In this document: positions 26,625-36,387 of the stretch, one piece after another
How the letters are laid out: the number at the start of each line of letters is the position of its first letter
Position numbering within the stretch: position 1 is the stretch's first letter
From: Nocardioides sp. cx-173
GTDB taxonomy: Bacteria; Actinomycetota; Actinomycetes; Propionibacteriales; Nocardioidaceae
Length of the DNA: 64,000 nt
Direction of reading: 5' to 3'
Assembly (NCBI RefSeq): GCF_021117365.1
Contig: NZ_CP088262.1
Span: 310,001-374,000, forward strand
Program-made: the position numbers and the translations under genes
Notes under the pieces: generated by a model
Told to the model about the DNA's origin: nothing
The model's database searches: none
What the model saw: the letters and a program-made list of their open reading frames with translations, nothing else

Positions 26625-27932
26625 GTGACCGCCGCCGCCGACGCCGCGGCGACCGACTCGGCCGGCCGCCCCCCGAAGTGGCGAGTGGTCGGGCCCGGCC
26701 TGGTGGTCGCGGCCACCGGCGTCGGCGCCGCCGACCTGGTGGCCACGCTCGTGGCCGGCGCCAAGTTCGGCTACACGCTGCTGTGGGTGGCGGTGCTCGG
26801 CGCGGTCATCAAGGTCGTGCTCGTCGAGGGCGCCGGGCGCTACTCGCTCGCCACCGGGCGCACCATCTTCGAGGGCTGGCGCAGCCTCGGGCGCTGGACG
26901 ACCTGGTACTTCGCGCCGTACATCGTCGTGTGGGGGCTCGTGTACGGCGCGACCGCGATGTCGTCGTCCGCGCTGCCGCTGGTCGCCCTGTTCCCCGACC
27001 TGTCGCTGCGCTGGACCGCGATCGTGATCGGGCTGGTCGGGCTGGTGCTCGTGTGGTTCGGCACCTACGCGGCGTTCGAGAAGGTCATGGCGGTCCTGGT
27101 CGGGATCATGTTCGTGACCGTCGTGGGCGCGGCGGTGCTCACGACCCCCAACCTCGGCGAGATCGTGCTCGGCCTGCGCCCGATCTTCCCCGACGACTCG
27201 ATCATCAACGTGCTGGCCATCGCCGGCGGCGTCGGGGGCACGATCACGCTGGCGGCGTACGGCTACTGGCTGCGGGAGAAGGGCTGGGCCACGCCCGCCT
27301 TCATGCGGGTCATGCGGCTCGACAACGGCGTCGCGTACGCCGTGACGGGGATCTTCGTCGTCGCGATGCTGGTCGTGGGTGCCGAGCTCTACTACTCCGC
27401 GGGGATCGCCGCCGAGACCGGCGACCAGGCGCTGGTGCAGCTCTCCGACGTGCTCGACGACCGCTACGGCGAGGTCTTCGGCAAGGTCTTCCTGGTCGGC
27501 TTCTTCGCGTCGTCGTTCTCGTCGCTGATCGGGGTGTGGAGCGGGGTGAGCCTGATGTTCGCCGACTACGTCGGCAACCTGCGCGACCTGCCGTCGGGTC
27601 ACCCGGACACCCGGACCGGTGGGCGCTACTTCCGCGCGTACATGCTGTGGCTGACCTTCCCGCCGATGCTGCTCCTGCTGCTCGACGAGCCGGTCGGGCT
27701 GATCCTGGCCTACGGCACCCTGGGGGCGCTGTTCATGCCGTTCCTCGCGATCACCCTGCTGGTGCTGCTCAACAAGCGACGTGCCGGCGCGCTGCCGCAC
27801 TCCGCGGTGCCCGACGAGTGGCGCAACGGCTGGCTCTCCAACGGCTTCATGTCGTTGTGCGCCGTGCTGTTCCTCGCGCTCGCGGTCAACGAGCTGCGCA
27901 ACGTGCTGGAGGAGAACCTGCCGTTCTGGTAG
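26625..27932 (+). CDS. Nramp-related transporter lacking the canonical metal site
   Basis: A 435-residue, 11-12-helix membrane protein of the Nramp fold. VVGPGLVVAATGVGAADLVATLVAGAKFGY fits helix 1, but the canonical DPGN is replaced by a GVGAAD sequence (about 32-37). Helix 6, usually with MPH, reads IAGGVGGTITLAAYGYWL (about 199-215). Both halves of the transition-metal site are therefore altered. Such divergent actinobacterial members are usually labelled Nramp transporters, but substrate could be Mg2+ or something else. The start is a GTG at 26625. A VOC gene follows after 9 nt, possibly co-transcribed. No MntR or Fur-type site was noticed upstream. Confidence 0.85.
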   Translation: MTAAADAAATDSAGRPPKWRVVGPGLVVAATGVGAADLVATLVAGAKFGYTLLWVAVLGAVIKVVLVEGAGRYSLATGRTIFEGWRSLGRWTTWYFAPYIVVWGLVYGATAMSSSALPLVALFPDLSLRWTAIVIGLVGLVLVWFGTYAAFEKVMAVLVGIMFVTVVGAAVLTTPNLGEIVLGLRPIFPDDSIINVLAIAGGVGGTITLAAYGYWLREKGWATPAFMRVMRLDNGVAYAVTGIFVVAMLVVGAELYYSAGIAAETGDQALVQLSDVLDDRYGEVFGKVFLVGFFASSFSSLIGVWSGVSLMFADYVGNLRDLPSGHPDTRTGGRYFRAYMLWLTFPPMLLLLLDEPVGLILAYGTLGALFMPFLAITLLVLLNKRRAGALPHSAVPDEWRNGWLSNGFMSLCAVLFLALAVNELRNVLEENLPFW

Positions 27933-27941
27933 GCCTGGGTC

Positions 27942-28616
27942 ATGAGCGCTGCGACGTACAAGGACCTGTGCATCGATGCCGTCGACGTGCCCCGCATGGC
28001 GGCGTTCTGGGCGCGGGTGCTCGGCCGTGACCTGCGCTCCAGCGACGACGAGCTGGCGACCCTGACCGGGCCGACGGAGCGGCACACCGTGTGGGTCAAC
28101 CCGGTGCCGGAGCCGGTCACGGCCAAGCAGCGGGTGCACCTCGACGTGCACGCCGCGTCGGTGGGCGACGTCCTGGCCGCCGGTGCGACCCCGCTGGACC
28201 TGGAGTCGTTCGCCTGGCGGGTCCTGCGGGACCCGGAGGGCGGTGAGCTGTGCGTCTTCGAGCGGGAGACGGTGCCGGACGAGCTGCTGTACGAGGTCGT
28301 CGTCGACAGCGCCGACCCGGAGCGGATCGCGACCTGGTGGGCCGACGTGCTGGGCTCGACGGTGGAGACCGGCGGGCAGCCGGGGGACCGCTGGGTGGCC
28401 GTGCCGGTGCCCGGGGCGCCGTTCGAGGCCCTGGTCTTCGGCCAGGTGCCCGAGCCGAAGACCGTCAAGAACCGCATCCACTGGGACGTCGACACCCCCG
28501 ACGTCCGGCTGCTGACGGGGGACGGCGCGCGGGTGCTGCGCGAGCCGGACGGCGACATCTCGTGGACGGTGCTCGCCGACCCCGAGGGCAACGAGTTCTG
28601 CGCGTTCGTGGACTGA
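27942..28616 (+). CDS. VOC-fold (glyoxalase-like) tandem-domain protein
   Basis: A 224-residue protein made of two vicinal-oxygen-chelate modules (about 1-110 and 118-224). Each has the A-F-W-x-x-x-L-G motif near its start (MAAFWARVLGRDL; IATWWADVLGSTV) and a terminal DPEGxE/NxFC strand (DPEGGELCVFE; DPEGNEFCAFVD). Metal ligands are incomplete in the first half. This actinobacterial glyoxalase-like type is of unknown function. It follows the Nramp-related gene by 9 nt and precedes the YdeI-like gene by 13 nt, so the three may be one operon. Confidence 0.88.
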   Translation: MSAATYKDLCIDAVDVPRMAAFWARVLGRDLRSSDDELATLTGPTERHTVWVNPVPEPVTAKQRVHLDVHAASVGDVLAAGATPLDLESFAWRVLRDPEGGELCVFERETVPDELLYEVVVDSADPERIATWWADVLGSTVETGGQPGDRWVAVPVPGAPFEALVFGQVPEPKTVKNRIHWDVDTPDVRLLTGDGARVLREPDGDISWTVLADPEGNEFCAFVD

Positions 28617-28629
28617 GGAGGGCGACCTG

Positions 28630-29022
28630 GTGAAGCCGGAGCTGGACGAGCTGCTGGTCCCCGACGCGGCCGCGTGGCGCGCCTGGCTCCTGGCGCACCA
28701 CGACGACGCCCCCGGGGTGTGGCTGGTACTGAACAAGAAGGGGGACTCCGTCACCGAGCTCACCTACGCCGCCGCCGTCGAGGAGGCGGTCTGCTTCGGC
28801 TGGATCGACGGCCAGGCCCGACGCCGCGAGGGCGGCGGCACCTTCATCCGGATGACCCCGCGCGGTCGGCGCAGTAACTGGTCGGTCAGCAACGTCGAGC
28901 GCGTGGAGCGGCTCGACGCCGAGGGGCGCATGCACGAGGCCGGATGGGCGGCCGTCGACGTCGCCAAGGCCAACGGCCGCTGGGACGCCGCCCTCGCCGC
29001 GCGCGAGGGCCGGGGTCGTTGA
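28630..29022 (+). CDS. YdeI/OmpD-associated family protein, C-terminally shortened
   Basis: A 130-residue protein with the family core: AWRAWLLAHHDDAPGVWLVLNKKG, LTYAAAVEEAVCFGWIDGQARR, and FIRMTPRGRRSNWSVSNVERVERL, ending AKANGRWDAALAAREGRGR. Family members normally continue about 60 residues with a helical domain that includes an R-x-x-x-L-Y.I..AK-type segment. Here the frame stops right after the WDAA block. The stop codon (29020-29022) falls within GTTGAGG, part of a sequence like the REP-type repeat at 9224-9285, so truncation by repeat insertion or deletion is plausible. It could still fold, as the visible core is intact. GTG start at 28630 follows GGAGGG. Confidence 0.8.
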   Translation: MKPELDELLVPDAAAWRAWLLAHHDDAPGVWLVLNKKGDSVTELTYAAAVEEAVCFGWIDGQARRREGGGTFIRMTPRGRRSNWSVSNVERVERLDAEGRMHEAGWAAVDVAKANGRWDAALAAREGRGR

Positions 29023-29062
29023 GGTCGCCGGGTCTCGAGGCTCTCGCGCCGGACGACCCGAT

Positions 29063-29671
29063 CTACGCGGCGGCCTGCGCCGCCCGGGCGCCGTGGAGCA
29101 CGGCCGGCAGGAGCGAGTCGGCGATGACGGCGTAGCCCGCGCTGGAAGGGTGGAACCGGTCGCTGGAGAACAGCGACCGGTCGGTGGCGAAGGCTCGCGA
29201 CGCGCGCTGGTCCTCGTCGGCCACCAGCCCTCGCTCGATGCGCACCACCGCGGCCTGTCGGGACCGCAGCTCCTCGCCGGCGGCCCGGACGGCGTCGCGG
29301 AGGAACGCGGGCACGTGGGGGACCGCGCTCAGGTCCGGAGCCGGCGCCACGACGACCTGGGCGTCGGCGGCGCGCAGGCGTCGTACGGCGCCGGCCAGCG
29401 CCTCGACGGCGCGGCCCAGCGGCTCGAGGTGGGTGAGGTCGTTGGCACCGATCACCACGACCGCCAGGTCCGGGCCCCAACGCAGGCAGGACTCCACCTG
29501 GGGGCCGAGCCCGGTGCTGCGCGCGCCGGGCACGGCGAAGACCCGGAAGGGCGCGTCGAACCCGTGTCGCGCGAGTCCCTCGACCAGCCGAGGCGCCAGG
29601 CGGTCCTGCTCGCGGGAGGCGCCCTGGCCCCAGGCGATCGAGTCCCCGAGGACGGCGAGCTTGAGGGTCAT
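29063..29671 (-). CDS. SGNH/GDSL-type hydrolase
   Basis: About 202 residues with the SGNH blocks: LAVLGDSIAWG (catalytic Ser in GDS, residues about 9-11), the Gly block VPGARSTGLG, VVVIGANDLTHL (Asn in GxND), and DRFHPSSAGYAVIADSLLPAV with the Asp/His pair DxxH. No signal peptide, so it is probably cytosolic. It acts on an ester substrate that cannot be named. I chose ATG 29671; ATG 29680, 9 nt upstream, is also possible. It converges with the YdeI-like gene and sits 50 nt downstream of the ABC permease gene, perhaps transcribed with it. Confidence 0.88.
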   Translation of the reverse strand: MTLKLAVLGDSIAWGQGASREQDRLAPRLVEGLARHGFDAPFRVFAVPGARSTGLGPQVESCLRWGPDLAVVVIGANDLTHLEPLGRAVEALAGAVRRLRAADAQVVVAPAPDLSAVPHVPAFLRDAVRAAGEELRSRQAAVVRIERGLVADEDQRASRAFATDRSLFSSDRFHPSSAGYAVIADSLLPAVLHGARAAQAAA

Positions 29672-29721
29672 GGGTCCCATTGTCGAGCGCAGGGACAAGT
29701 CGGCCCGGGGCATGGACCACG

Positions 29722-32114
29722 TCAGTCCATGCCGAGCCCCGCGGCCGGGGCGACGCGCGCCGCGCGCCGTGCGGGCAGCACGCAGGCGAGCAGCCCGGCC
29801 GCGCCGGCGACCAGGACGACCAGCGCGAGCTGGCCCCAAGGGAGCACGAACGGCGCCTCGTCGACCGCCGAGCTGACCAGCGCCTCGACGGCGACCCACG
29901 CGAAGACCACCCCGATCGCCGTGCCGAGCACCGTGGCGACGACCGAGAGCAGGACGGCTTCGGCGGCCAGCATCCGGCGCAGCTGAACCCGGGTCAGGCC
30001 CAGGGCCCGCAGCAGGGCGTTCTCGCGGCCGCGCTCGAGCACCGAGAGGCCGAGCGTGTTGCCGATCCCGATCAGCGCGATGAGCACCGCGATGCCAAGC
30101 AGGGCGACGACGGCGGCAGTGAGGATGTCGAGCTGCAGGTCCATGTAGGCGCGGCTGGCCAGGCCGTTGCCCACCTCGGCGTCGAGGGGGGCAGCCAGAG
30201 CCGTCAGGTCGCCGGCGAGGTCCTCGGCGTCCGCCTTGTCGGCGGCACGCACCCAGATCGCACGGGTGGCGGCGGAGTCGGTGAGCGCCTCGAGGGTGGA
30301 GGCGGCCACCACCGCCGAGCCGCCCCAGCCCTCGCCGGCGATGACGCGGAGCGTCCGGGTCCGGTCCCCGACGCTCACCGCCACCCGCGCCTGCTCGGGC
30401 GCGACGTCGTCGGGCAGCAGGATCTCGTCCGGGCCGGGGGAGAGCAGATCCGCGTGCGCCACGCGCTCCACGCCGGCGGGGGGCGCGAGCACCGTCAGCT
30501 CGCCGACTCCGCGCGAGACCCGCGCCGTCGTGCCGTCAACGGCGAGGGCCGTGGCCACCCCATCGGTGCCCATGACCTGCCCGACCAGGCCGGCAGGCAG
30601 CGCCTCAGCGGTGGCCGTGAGGGTCAGGTCGAGCGGGTGCTGGGCGGCCATCTCCTCGTCGACCGCGCTGCGCGAGGTCGCGAGGCCGGTCAGCACGGCG
30701 GTCGTGAGCGTCACGCCGATGAGGAGCGACGCCGTGGTGGCCGCCGTCCGGCGGGGGTTGCGTACGGCGTTGCCCGTGGCGAGGCGCCCGGCCGCGCCCA
30801 GGGTGCGGCCCACCGGCCGGCCGGCCAGCCGGATCAGCGCCGGCACCAGCACCGGGGCGAGCAGCAGCACGCCGGTGAAGGAGGTCGCCCCGCCGGCGAC
30901 CATGGCGCCCGCGGACGAGCCGGTCACCGCCAGGCTCAGCAGCCCGGCGCCCGCCAGCACGAGGCCGCCGCCGGCCGCGAGCCGGACCCGGCCCGCGGCG
31001 CTGCGGGCATCGACCGCCTGCTCGGGGCGTAGCGCGGCCAGCGGGCTGAGCGCGACCACGCGCCGGGTCGGCAGCCACGACGCCACGAGCGTCACGGCCA
31101 CCCCCACGACGAAGGCACCCACCAGCCACCTCCAGGACAGGGACACCTCGCCGAGGGCGGCGTTCGGCTCCAGCGAGCGCGCCAGCGCGACCAGGCCGTG
31201 CCCGATCGTCGCGCCGGCGGCGATCCCGGCGAGCGAGGCGGTGACGCCGAGCAGCAGCGCCTCCACCCGCACCGAGCCGACCACCTGGCGCCGGGTGGCG
31301 CCGACGCAGCGCAGCAGCGCGAAGTCCCGGCTGCGCTGCGCGAAGAGGATGGTGAACGTGTTGGCGATGACGAGGACCGAGACGAACAGTGCGATCGCGG
31401 CGAAGATCAGCAGGAGGTAGGCGAGGACGTCGACGCCCGAGTTGAGCTCGGTGGAGCGCTCGTCCACGAAGTCCCCCACCGGCTGCACGGTCGCGTCTCC
31501 CAGCCCGCTCGGGTCCGGGGTGCCGGCGTAGGCGACGCTGTCGACGTTAAGGCTGCGTGCCCACGGCTCGAGGTCGGCCCAGGTGAGGTAGAGCGACGCC
31601 CGGACACTCGCCGACGGGCTGTCGACGAGGCCCACCACGGTGACCTCCGTCGCCAGCGGGCCCGAGCCGACCCGCAGGCGGTCGCCCACGGCGACTTCGT
31701 GTGACTTGGCGGCGTTGGCGTCGGCGACGGCCTGCCCCCGCCCGGTCGGCAACCGGCCGGTCACGACCTCCTGCCAGCGCAGCGAGTCGTCGTCGGCGAC
31801 GGCGCCGACGTCCACCTGGCCGCCGAGCAGACGGCTGCCCTCGGCGACGGGCAGGATCGTCCAGCCCAGCACGGCGGCCCGGTCGCCGCCGGCGCGCGCC
31901 CGCGTGAGCAGCGACGCCGCCTCCTCGCCGCTGAGGTCGGAGACGACGGCGTCGGCGCCCTCGTAGGGCAGCTCGATCCCGGCGACGAGCCCGCTGCGGG
32001 TTGCTGAGGCGAGGGCGTCGGTGACGACGACGAACGCCACCCCGGTCAGCACGGCCAGCACCGCGGCGACGTAGCGGCGGGTGTGGGTGCGCAGGGATGC
32101 GATCAGCACGCTCC

Positions 32115-32118
<4 letters not shown>
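29722..32118 (-). CDS. ABC transporter permease, FtsX/MacB type
   Basis: A 798-residue permease with the duplicated FtsX layout: an N-terminal helix (ALAVLTGVAFVVVTDALASA), a large extracytoplasmic domain (about 45-245), three helices (about 250-345), a central helix pair (about 370-430), a second extracytoplasmic domain (about 470-660) and three C-terminal helices. The signature SRDFALLRCVGATRRQVVGSV and its second copy RENALLRALGLTRVQLRRML are the FtsX coupling motifs. Such exporters move lipoproteins, peptides or drugs, or transmit signals mechanically; the substrate is unknown. It overlaps the ATPase gene by 4 nt. The divergent-facing two-component genes upstream probably control it. Confidence 0.92.
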
Positions 32119-32870
<752 letters not shown>

Positions 32871-32959
32871 GGCGAGGAGTCTTCGCCGATCGGGGCAGGG
32901 TCTCGTCCGGCGACGGGATGGAGCCGCGCTACGACGGTGGGTGGAGACCGGTCGCCGGC

Positions 32960-33640
32960 CTACGTCCCCGGGATGACCAGCGCGGCGTCGTAGGCGAGCA
33001 CGACCAGCTGGACCCGGTCGCGGCGGCCGGTCTTGGCCAGCAGCCGGCTCACGTGGGTCTTGACGGTGGCCTCGGCGACGACGAGCTCGCCGGCGATCTC
33101 GGTGTTGGACAGGCCGCGTCCGACCAGCACCAGCACCTCCCGCTCACGCTCGGTCAGAGCGTCCAGTGCGGCCGGGCCCGGCGCCGCCGCGGCACCCGGG
33201 TCGGGCAGCGATCCGGCGAAGTGCTCGAGCAGCCGACGGGTCGTGCTCGGGGCGACCACCGCATCGCCGGCGTGGACCGAGCGGATGGCGTTGAGCAGGT
33301 CCGGCGGAGTGGCGTCCTTGAGCAGGAAGGCGGACGCACCGGCCTTGATCGCGGCGAAGGCGTACTCGTCCAGGTCGAACGTCGTCAGCACGATCACCCG
33401 CGGGGCGCCCGGCGCACCCGCGATCCGGCGGGTGGCCTCGACGCCGTCCATCCGCGGCATCCGCACGTCCATGAGCACCACGTCGGCCGCCGTGACCGCG
33501 AGCCGCTCAACGGCCTCGCCCCCGTCGCCGGCTTCGCCGACGACCTGCAGGTCGGGCTGGCTCTCGACGAGCATCCGGAAGCCCGCGCGCACCATCTGCT
33601 GGTCGTCGACGAGGAACACCCGGATCGGCGAGTCGGTCAC
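32960..33640 (-). CDS. NarL/LuxR family response regulator
   Basis: A 226-residue regulator. The receiver domain (about 5-120) has the acidic pocket VDD (11-13), phospho-acceptor D58 in VVLMDVRMPRMDG, a Thr in VIVLTTFDLDEYAF and Lys in SAFLLKDATP. The C-terminal LuxR HTH (about 150-215) has LTEREREVLVLVGRGLSNTEIAGELVVAEATVKTHVSRLLAKTG. It overlaps the sensor kinase by 4 nt and lies upstream of the ABC exporter genes, its probable target. Confidence 0.95.
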   Translation of the reverse strand: MTDSPIRVFLVDDQQMVRAGFRMLVESQPDLQVVGEAGDGGEAVERLAVTAADVVLMDVRMPRMDGVEATRRIAGAPGAPRVIVLTTFDLDEYAFAAIKAGASAFLLKDATPPDLLNAIRSVHAGDAVVAPSTTRRLLEHFAGSLPDPGAAAAPGPAALDALTEREREVLVLVGRGLSNTEIAGELVVAEATVKTHVSRLLAKTGRRDRVQLVVLAYDAALVIPGT

Positions 33641-34800
33641 AGGGGGAGCCTCGCAGCCACCCGGAAGCCGCCGCCCGGCCGGGGGCCGGCCGTGAACGTG
33701 CCGCCGTGCACGGTCACGCGCTCCCGCATGCCGACCAGCCCGTTGCCGCGGTGGTCGTCGGCGGTCCCCGCGCCGCGGCCGTCGTCCTCGACCTCGACGA
33801 CCAGCTCGGGTCCGGCGGTGACGCTCACCCGGACGTGCGGTGAGGGGCCGGCGTGCCTGCGGACGTTGCTGAGCGACTCCTGCACGACCCGGTAGGCCGT
33901 GAGGGCGACGCCCTCGGGGACTCGGGTCGTCTCCTCGGGCAGGGCCGCCTCGACCTCGGCGCCGCCGGCTCGCGCGTCCTCGACGAGGCAGGCCAGCTCG
34001 GCCAGCCCGGGCTGCGGACGCCAGCCCGTCTCCTCGCCGGCGCGCAGCAGGCCGAGCAGCCGCCGCATCTCGGTCAGCGACTCCCGGCCGGTGGTGGCGA
34101 TGGTCTCCAGCGCCCGGGTCGCGACCCCGGGGTCGCGGGCCGCGGCGTACCGGGCGCCGTCGGCCTGCACGACGATCACCGACAGCCCGTGGGCGACGAC
34201 GTCGTGCATCTCGCGAGCGATCCGGGACCGCTCGGCGGAGGCGGCGAGCTCCGCGCGTTGGTCGGCCTCGCGCGCGATCCGCTCACCGCGCTCGACCAGC
34301 GCCTCGACGTACGCGTGCCGGATGCGCCCGAGCGTGCCGAGCGCCCAGGCCGTCGCCACGACGGCGGACAGCGCCACCGTGTAGGTGACGACGCTGGGGG
34401 CGGTCAGCGGCGCGTCGATGCCCCTCAGCCAGTCGATCGTGGCCACGACGGAGGCGCACACCCCGACGCCCAGCGCGGCAGCGGCCGGCAGCGGGGAGGA
34501 GAAGCGCGCGACCGAGTACGTCGCGATGGGGAACGCGACCTGGCTCCAGAGCGGGAGGTCGATGAGCAGGGCCTGGGCGGCGCTGGCCAGCGCCACGACG
34601 GAGAACACGGCGACCGCGTGATGGCGGCGCCAGTAGAGCGGCACCAGCTGCCCCAGGGCGAGGACCGCGGAGAGGCTCCCGTCGTCGCCGTAGAACGGGT
34701 AGACCGTCACCGGCAGGAGCAGCCCGGTGGCCAGCAGCACGTCGAAGAGGCGCTGCCCGCGTGCGTCGAGGCGCCACGGGCGCGGTTGGTGCGGTTCCAC
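33637..34800 (-). CDS. Sensor histidine kinase, NarL-partner type (HisKA_3)
   Basis: A 387-residue kinase with several N-terminal membrane segments (about 20-150), a coiled region, the HisKA_3 dimerisation box SRIAREMHDVVAHGLSVIVVQADGA with the phospho-acceptor His, and a HATPase domain ending in GNGLVGMRERVTVHGG. I chose GTG at 34800, 7 nt after TACGGT, a -10 like those of other leaderless genes here; GTG 34809 is the alternative. The open frame extends to 35001 but crosses the divergent gene at 34892. No large extracytoplasmic sensor domain is seen, so it may detect a membrane signal, possibly through the adjacent ABC exporter. Confidence 0.9.
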   Translation of the reverse strand: MEPHQPRPWRLDARGQRLFDVLLATGLLLPVTVYPFYGDDGSLSAVLALGQLVPLYWRRHHAVAVFSVVALASAAQALLIDLPLWSQVAFPIATYSVARFSSPLPAAAALGVGVCASVVATIDWLRGIDAPLTAPSVVTYTVALSAVVATAWALGTLGRIRHAYVEALVERGERIAREADQRAELAASAERSRIAREMHDVVAHGLSVIVVQADGARYAAARDPGVATRALETIATTGRESLTEMRRLLGLLRAGEETGWRPQPGLAELACLVEDARAGGAEVEAALPEETTRVPEGVALTAYRVVQESLSNVRRHAGPSPHVRVSVTAGPELVVEVEDDGRGAGTADDHRGNGLVGMRERVTVHGGTFTAGPRPGGGFRVAARLPL

Positions 34801-34891
34801 GTCCGCCACCGTAGACGGACGTCGAGGGCGGCGCGTCAGCCCGCGGGATGACCCCGCGGCGCCCGCCTCGTCCCCGAGTAGGGTGCGAGCC

Positions 34892-35050
34892 ATGACCAAG
34901 TGGGAGTACCTGACCGCGCCGATCCTCACGCATGCGGCCAAGCAGATCCTGGACAACTTCGGGGCCGACGGATGGGAGCTGGTGCAGGTCGCGCCGGGCA
35001 TGAACCCGGAGAACCTCGTCGGCTACTTCAAGCGCCCCCTGGAGGGCTGA
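34892..35050 (+). CDS. Small conserved protein (DUF4177-like), upstream of RidA
   Basis: A 52-residue soluble protein (WEYLTAPILTHAAKQILDNFG, then GWELVQVAPG...GYFKRPL). The pattern WEY...LN..G..GWELV..., found in DUF4177-type proteins, is clear. It is short and has no catalytic motif. ATG 34892 lies 7 nt after TAGGGT, indicating a leaderless mRNA, and the RidA gene follows after 3 nt. A small gene in the same position accompanies RidA in mycobacteria, from memory (about Rv3678A). Function unknown. Confidence 0.82.
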   Translation: MTKWEYLTAPILTHAAKQILDNFGADGWELVQVAPGMNPENLVGYFKRPLEG

Positions 35051-35053
35051 GCC

Positions 35054-35512
35054 GTGGCCACCCCCGAGGAGCGGCTCTCGGAGCTCGGGCTCGTCGTGCC
35101 CGAAGTCGCGAAGCCCGTGGCGGCCTACGTGCCCGCCGTACGCAGCGGCCAGCACGTCTACACCTCCGGCCAGCTGCCGATGCGCTACGGGGAGCTGATG
35201 CTCACAGGCAAGGTCGGCGGGGAGGTGTCGGCCGAGGAGGCCTACGGCTGCGCGCGGCAGTGCGCGCTCAACGCGCTCGCGGCGATCAAGGCCGAGATCG
35301 GCGAGCTCGCCGCGGTGAAGCGGATCGTCAAGGTCGTCGTGTTCGTCGCGTCGACGCGCGACTTCACCGGTCAGCCGGGCGTCGCCAACGGGGTCTCGGA
35401 GCTGCTCGGCGAGGTCTTCGGGGACGCCGGTGTCCACGCCCGCTCGGCCGTGGGCGTCTCCGTCCTGCCCCTCGACTCCCCGGTCGAGGTCGAGCTGCTC
35501 GTCGAGGTCTGA
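35054..35512 (+). CDS. RidA family protein
   Basis: A 152-residue RidA/YjgF-fold protein, which hydrolyses reactive enamine/imine intermediates of amino acid metabolism or a related metabolite. Visible blocks are YVPAVRSGQHVYTSGQLPM, LTGKVGGEVSAEEAYGCARQCALNALAAI, and a C-terminal VHARSAVGVSVLPLDSPVEVELLVEV with the R-x-A-V-x-V-x-x-L-P core. The Arg of the last motif is the usual substrate-binding residue. It is 6 nt upstream of the NUDIX gene and in the operon DUF4177-RidA-NUDIX-MBL. Confidence 0.93.
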   Translation: MATPEERLSELGLVVPEVAKPVAAYVPAVRSGQHVYTSGQLPMRYGELMLTGKVGGEVSAEEAYGCARQCALNALAAIKAEIGELAAVKRIVKVVVFVASTRDFTGQPGVANGVSELLGEVFGDAGVHARSAVGVSVLPLDSPVEVELLVEV

Positions 35513-35517
35513 CACCC

Positions 35518-36387
35518 GTGCGGATCCCGCTGCCGCCGGTGCCCCTGCCGGGCCACCTGGTCGACGCCGCCCGTGAGTTCGACAGCGGCGCCCGTCAGCC
35601 CGTCGAGCCGCGCAACGCCGCGACGGTGGTGCTGATGCGCCCGTCGGCGGACGGGCCGGCGGTCTACCTGCTGCGCCGCCAGGTCTCCATGGAGTTCGCC
35701 GGCGGCATGTGCGTCTTCCCGGGGGGCGGTGTGGACCCGAGGGACTTCGACGCGACCGTCGCCTGGGCGGGGCCGTCGGCGGCCGAGTGGGCCGCCCGGC
35801 TGGGCACCGACGAGGAGACGGCGCGAGCCCTGGTGTGCGCCGCCGTACGGGAGACGTTCGAGGAGTCCGGCGTCCTGCTGGCCGGTACGTCGGAGAGCAA
35901 CGTCGTCGCCGACACCACCGGCGATGAGTGGGAGGCCGACCGCCACGCCTTGGAGTCGCGCGAGCTGGCGATGACCGACTTCCTGACCCGCCGCGGGCTG
36001 GTGCTGCGCACCGACCTGCTCGGGGCGTGGGACGCCTGGCTCACGCCCGTCTTCGAGCCGAAGCGCTATCGCACCTGGTTCTTCGTGGCGTCGCTGCCGG
36101 AGGGACAGCTGACCCGCGACGTGTCGACGGAGTCGTCGTCGGTGCACTGGGTGCCGGCACGCACCGCGGCCGACGAGGCCGACCGCGGAGAGCTGGCGAT
36201 GCTGCCGCCGACGTACCTCACCTGTCTCGAGATCGGCGGTCTCGACGGACCGGACGCGGTGCTCGCCGAGGCGCGGGGGCGCAGCACCCTCGAGGTGTTC
36301 ATGCCGACGGTCGAGCCGCTCGGGGACGGGTTCACGCTGTCCATGCCGGACCGGATGCGACCGCTGGTGGCGGAGCGCCGGCGATGA
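35518..36387 (+). CDS. NUDIX hydrolase
   Basis: A 289-residue NUDIX protein. The Nudix box is split around an insertion: GGGVDPRDFD, then after about 30 residues ALVCAAVRETFEESGVLL (the REx2EE helix). The N-terminus AATVVLMRPSADGPAVYLLRRQVSMEFAGGMCVFPGG is typical of the actinobacterial group next to MBL genes. The large C-terminal part (DAWLTPVFEPKRYRTWFFVASLPEGQ...STESSSVHWV) fits the NUDIX group that includes RNase L inhibitor or ADP-ribose-like substrates; the substrate is not determinable. The GTG start at 35518 follows the RidA stop by 5 nt; it overlaps the next gene by 4 nt. Confidence 0.9.
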   Translation: MRIPLPPVPLPGHLVDAAREFDSGARQPVEPRNAATVVLMRPSADGPAVYLLRRQVSMEFAGGMCVFPGGGVDPRDFDATVAWAGPSAAEWAARLGTDEETARALVCAAVRETFEESGVLLAGTSESNVVADTTGDEWEADRHALESRELAMTDFLTRRGLVLRTDLLGAWDAWLTPVFEPKRYRTWFFVASLPEGQLTRDVSTESSSVHWVPARTAADEADRGELAMLPPTYLTCLEIGGLDGPDAVLAEARGRSTLEVFMPTVEPLGDGFTLSMPDRMRPLVAERRR

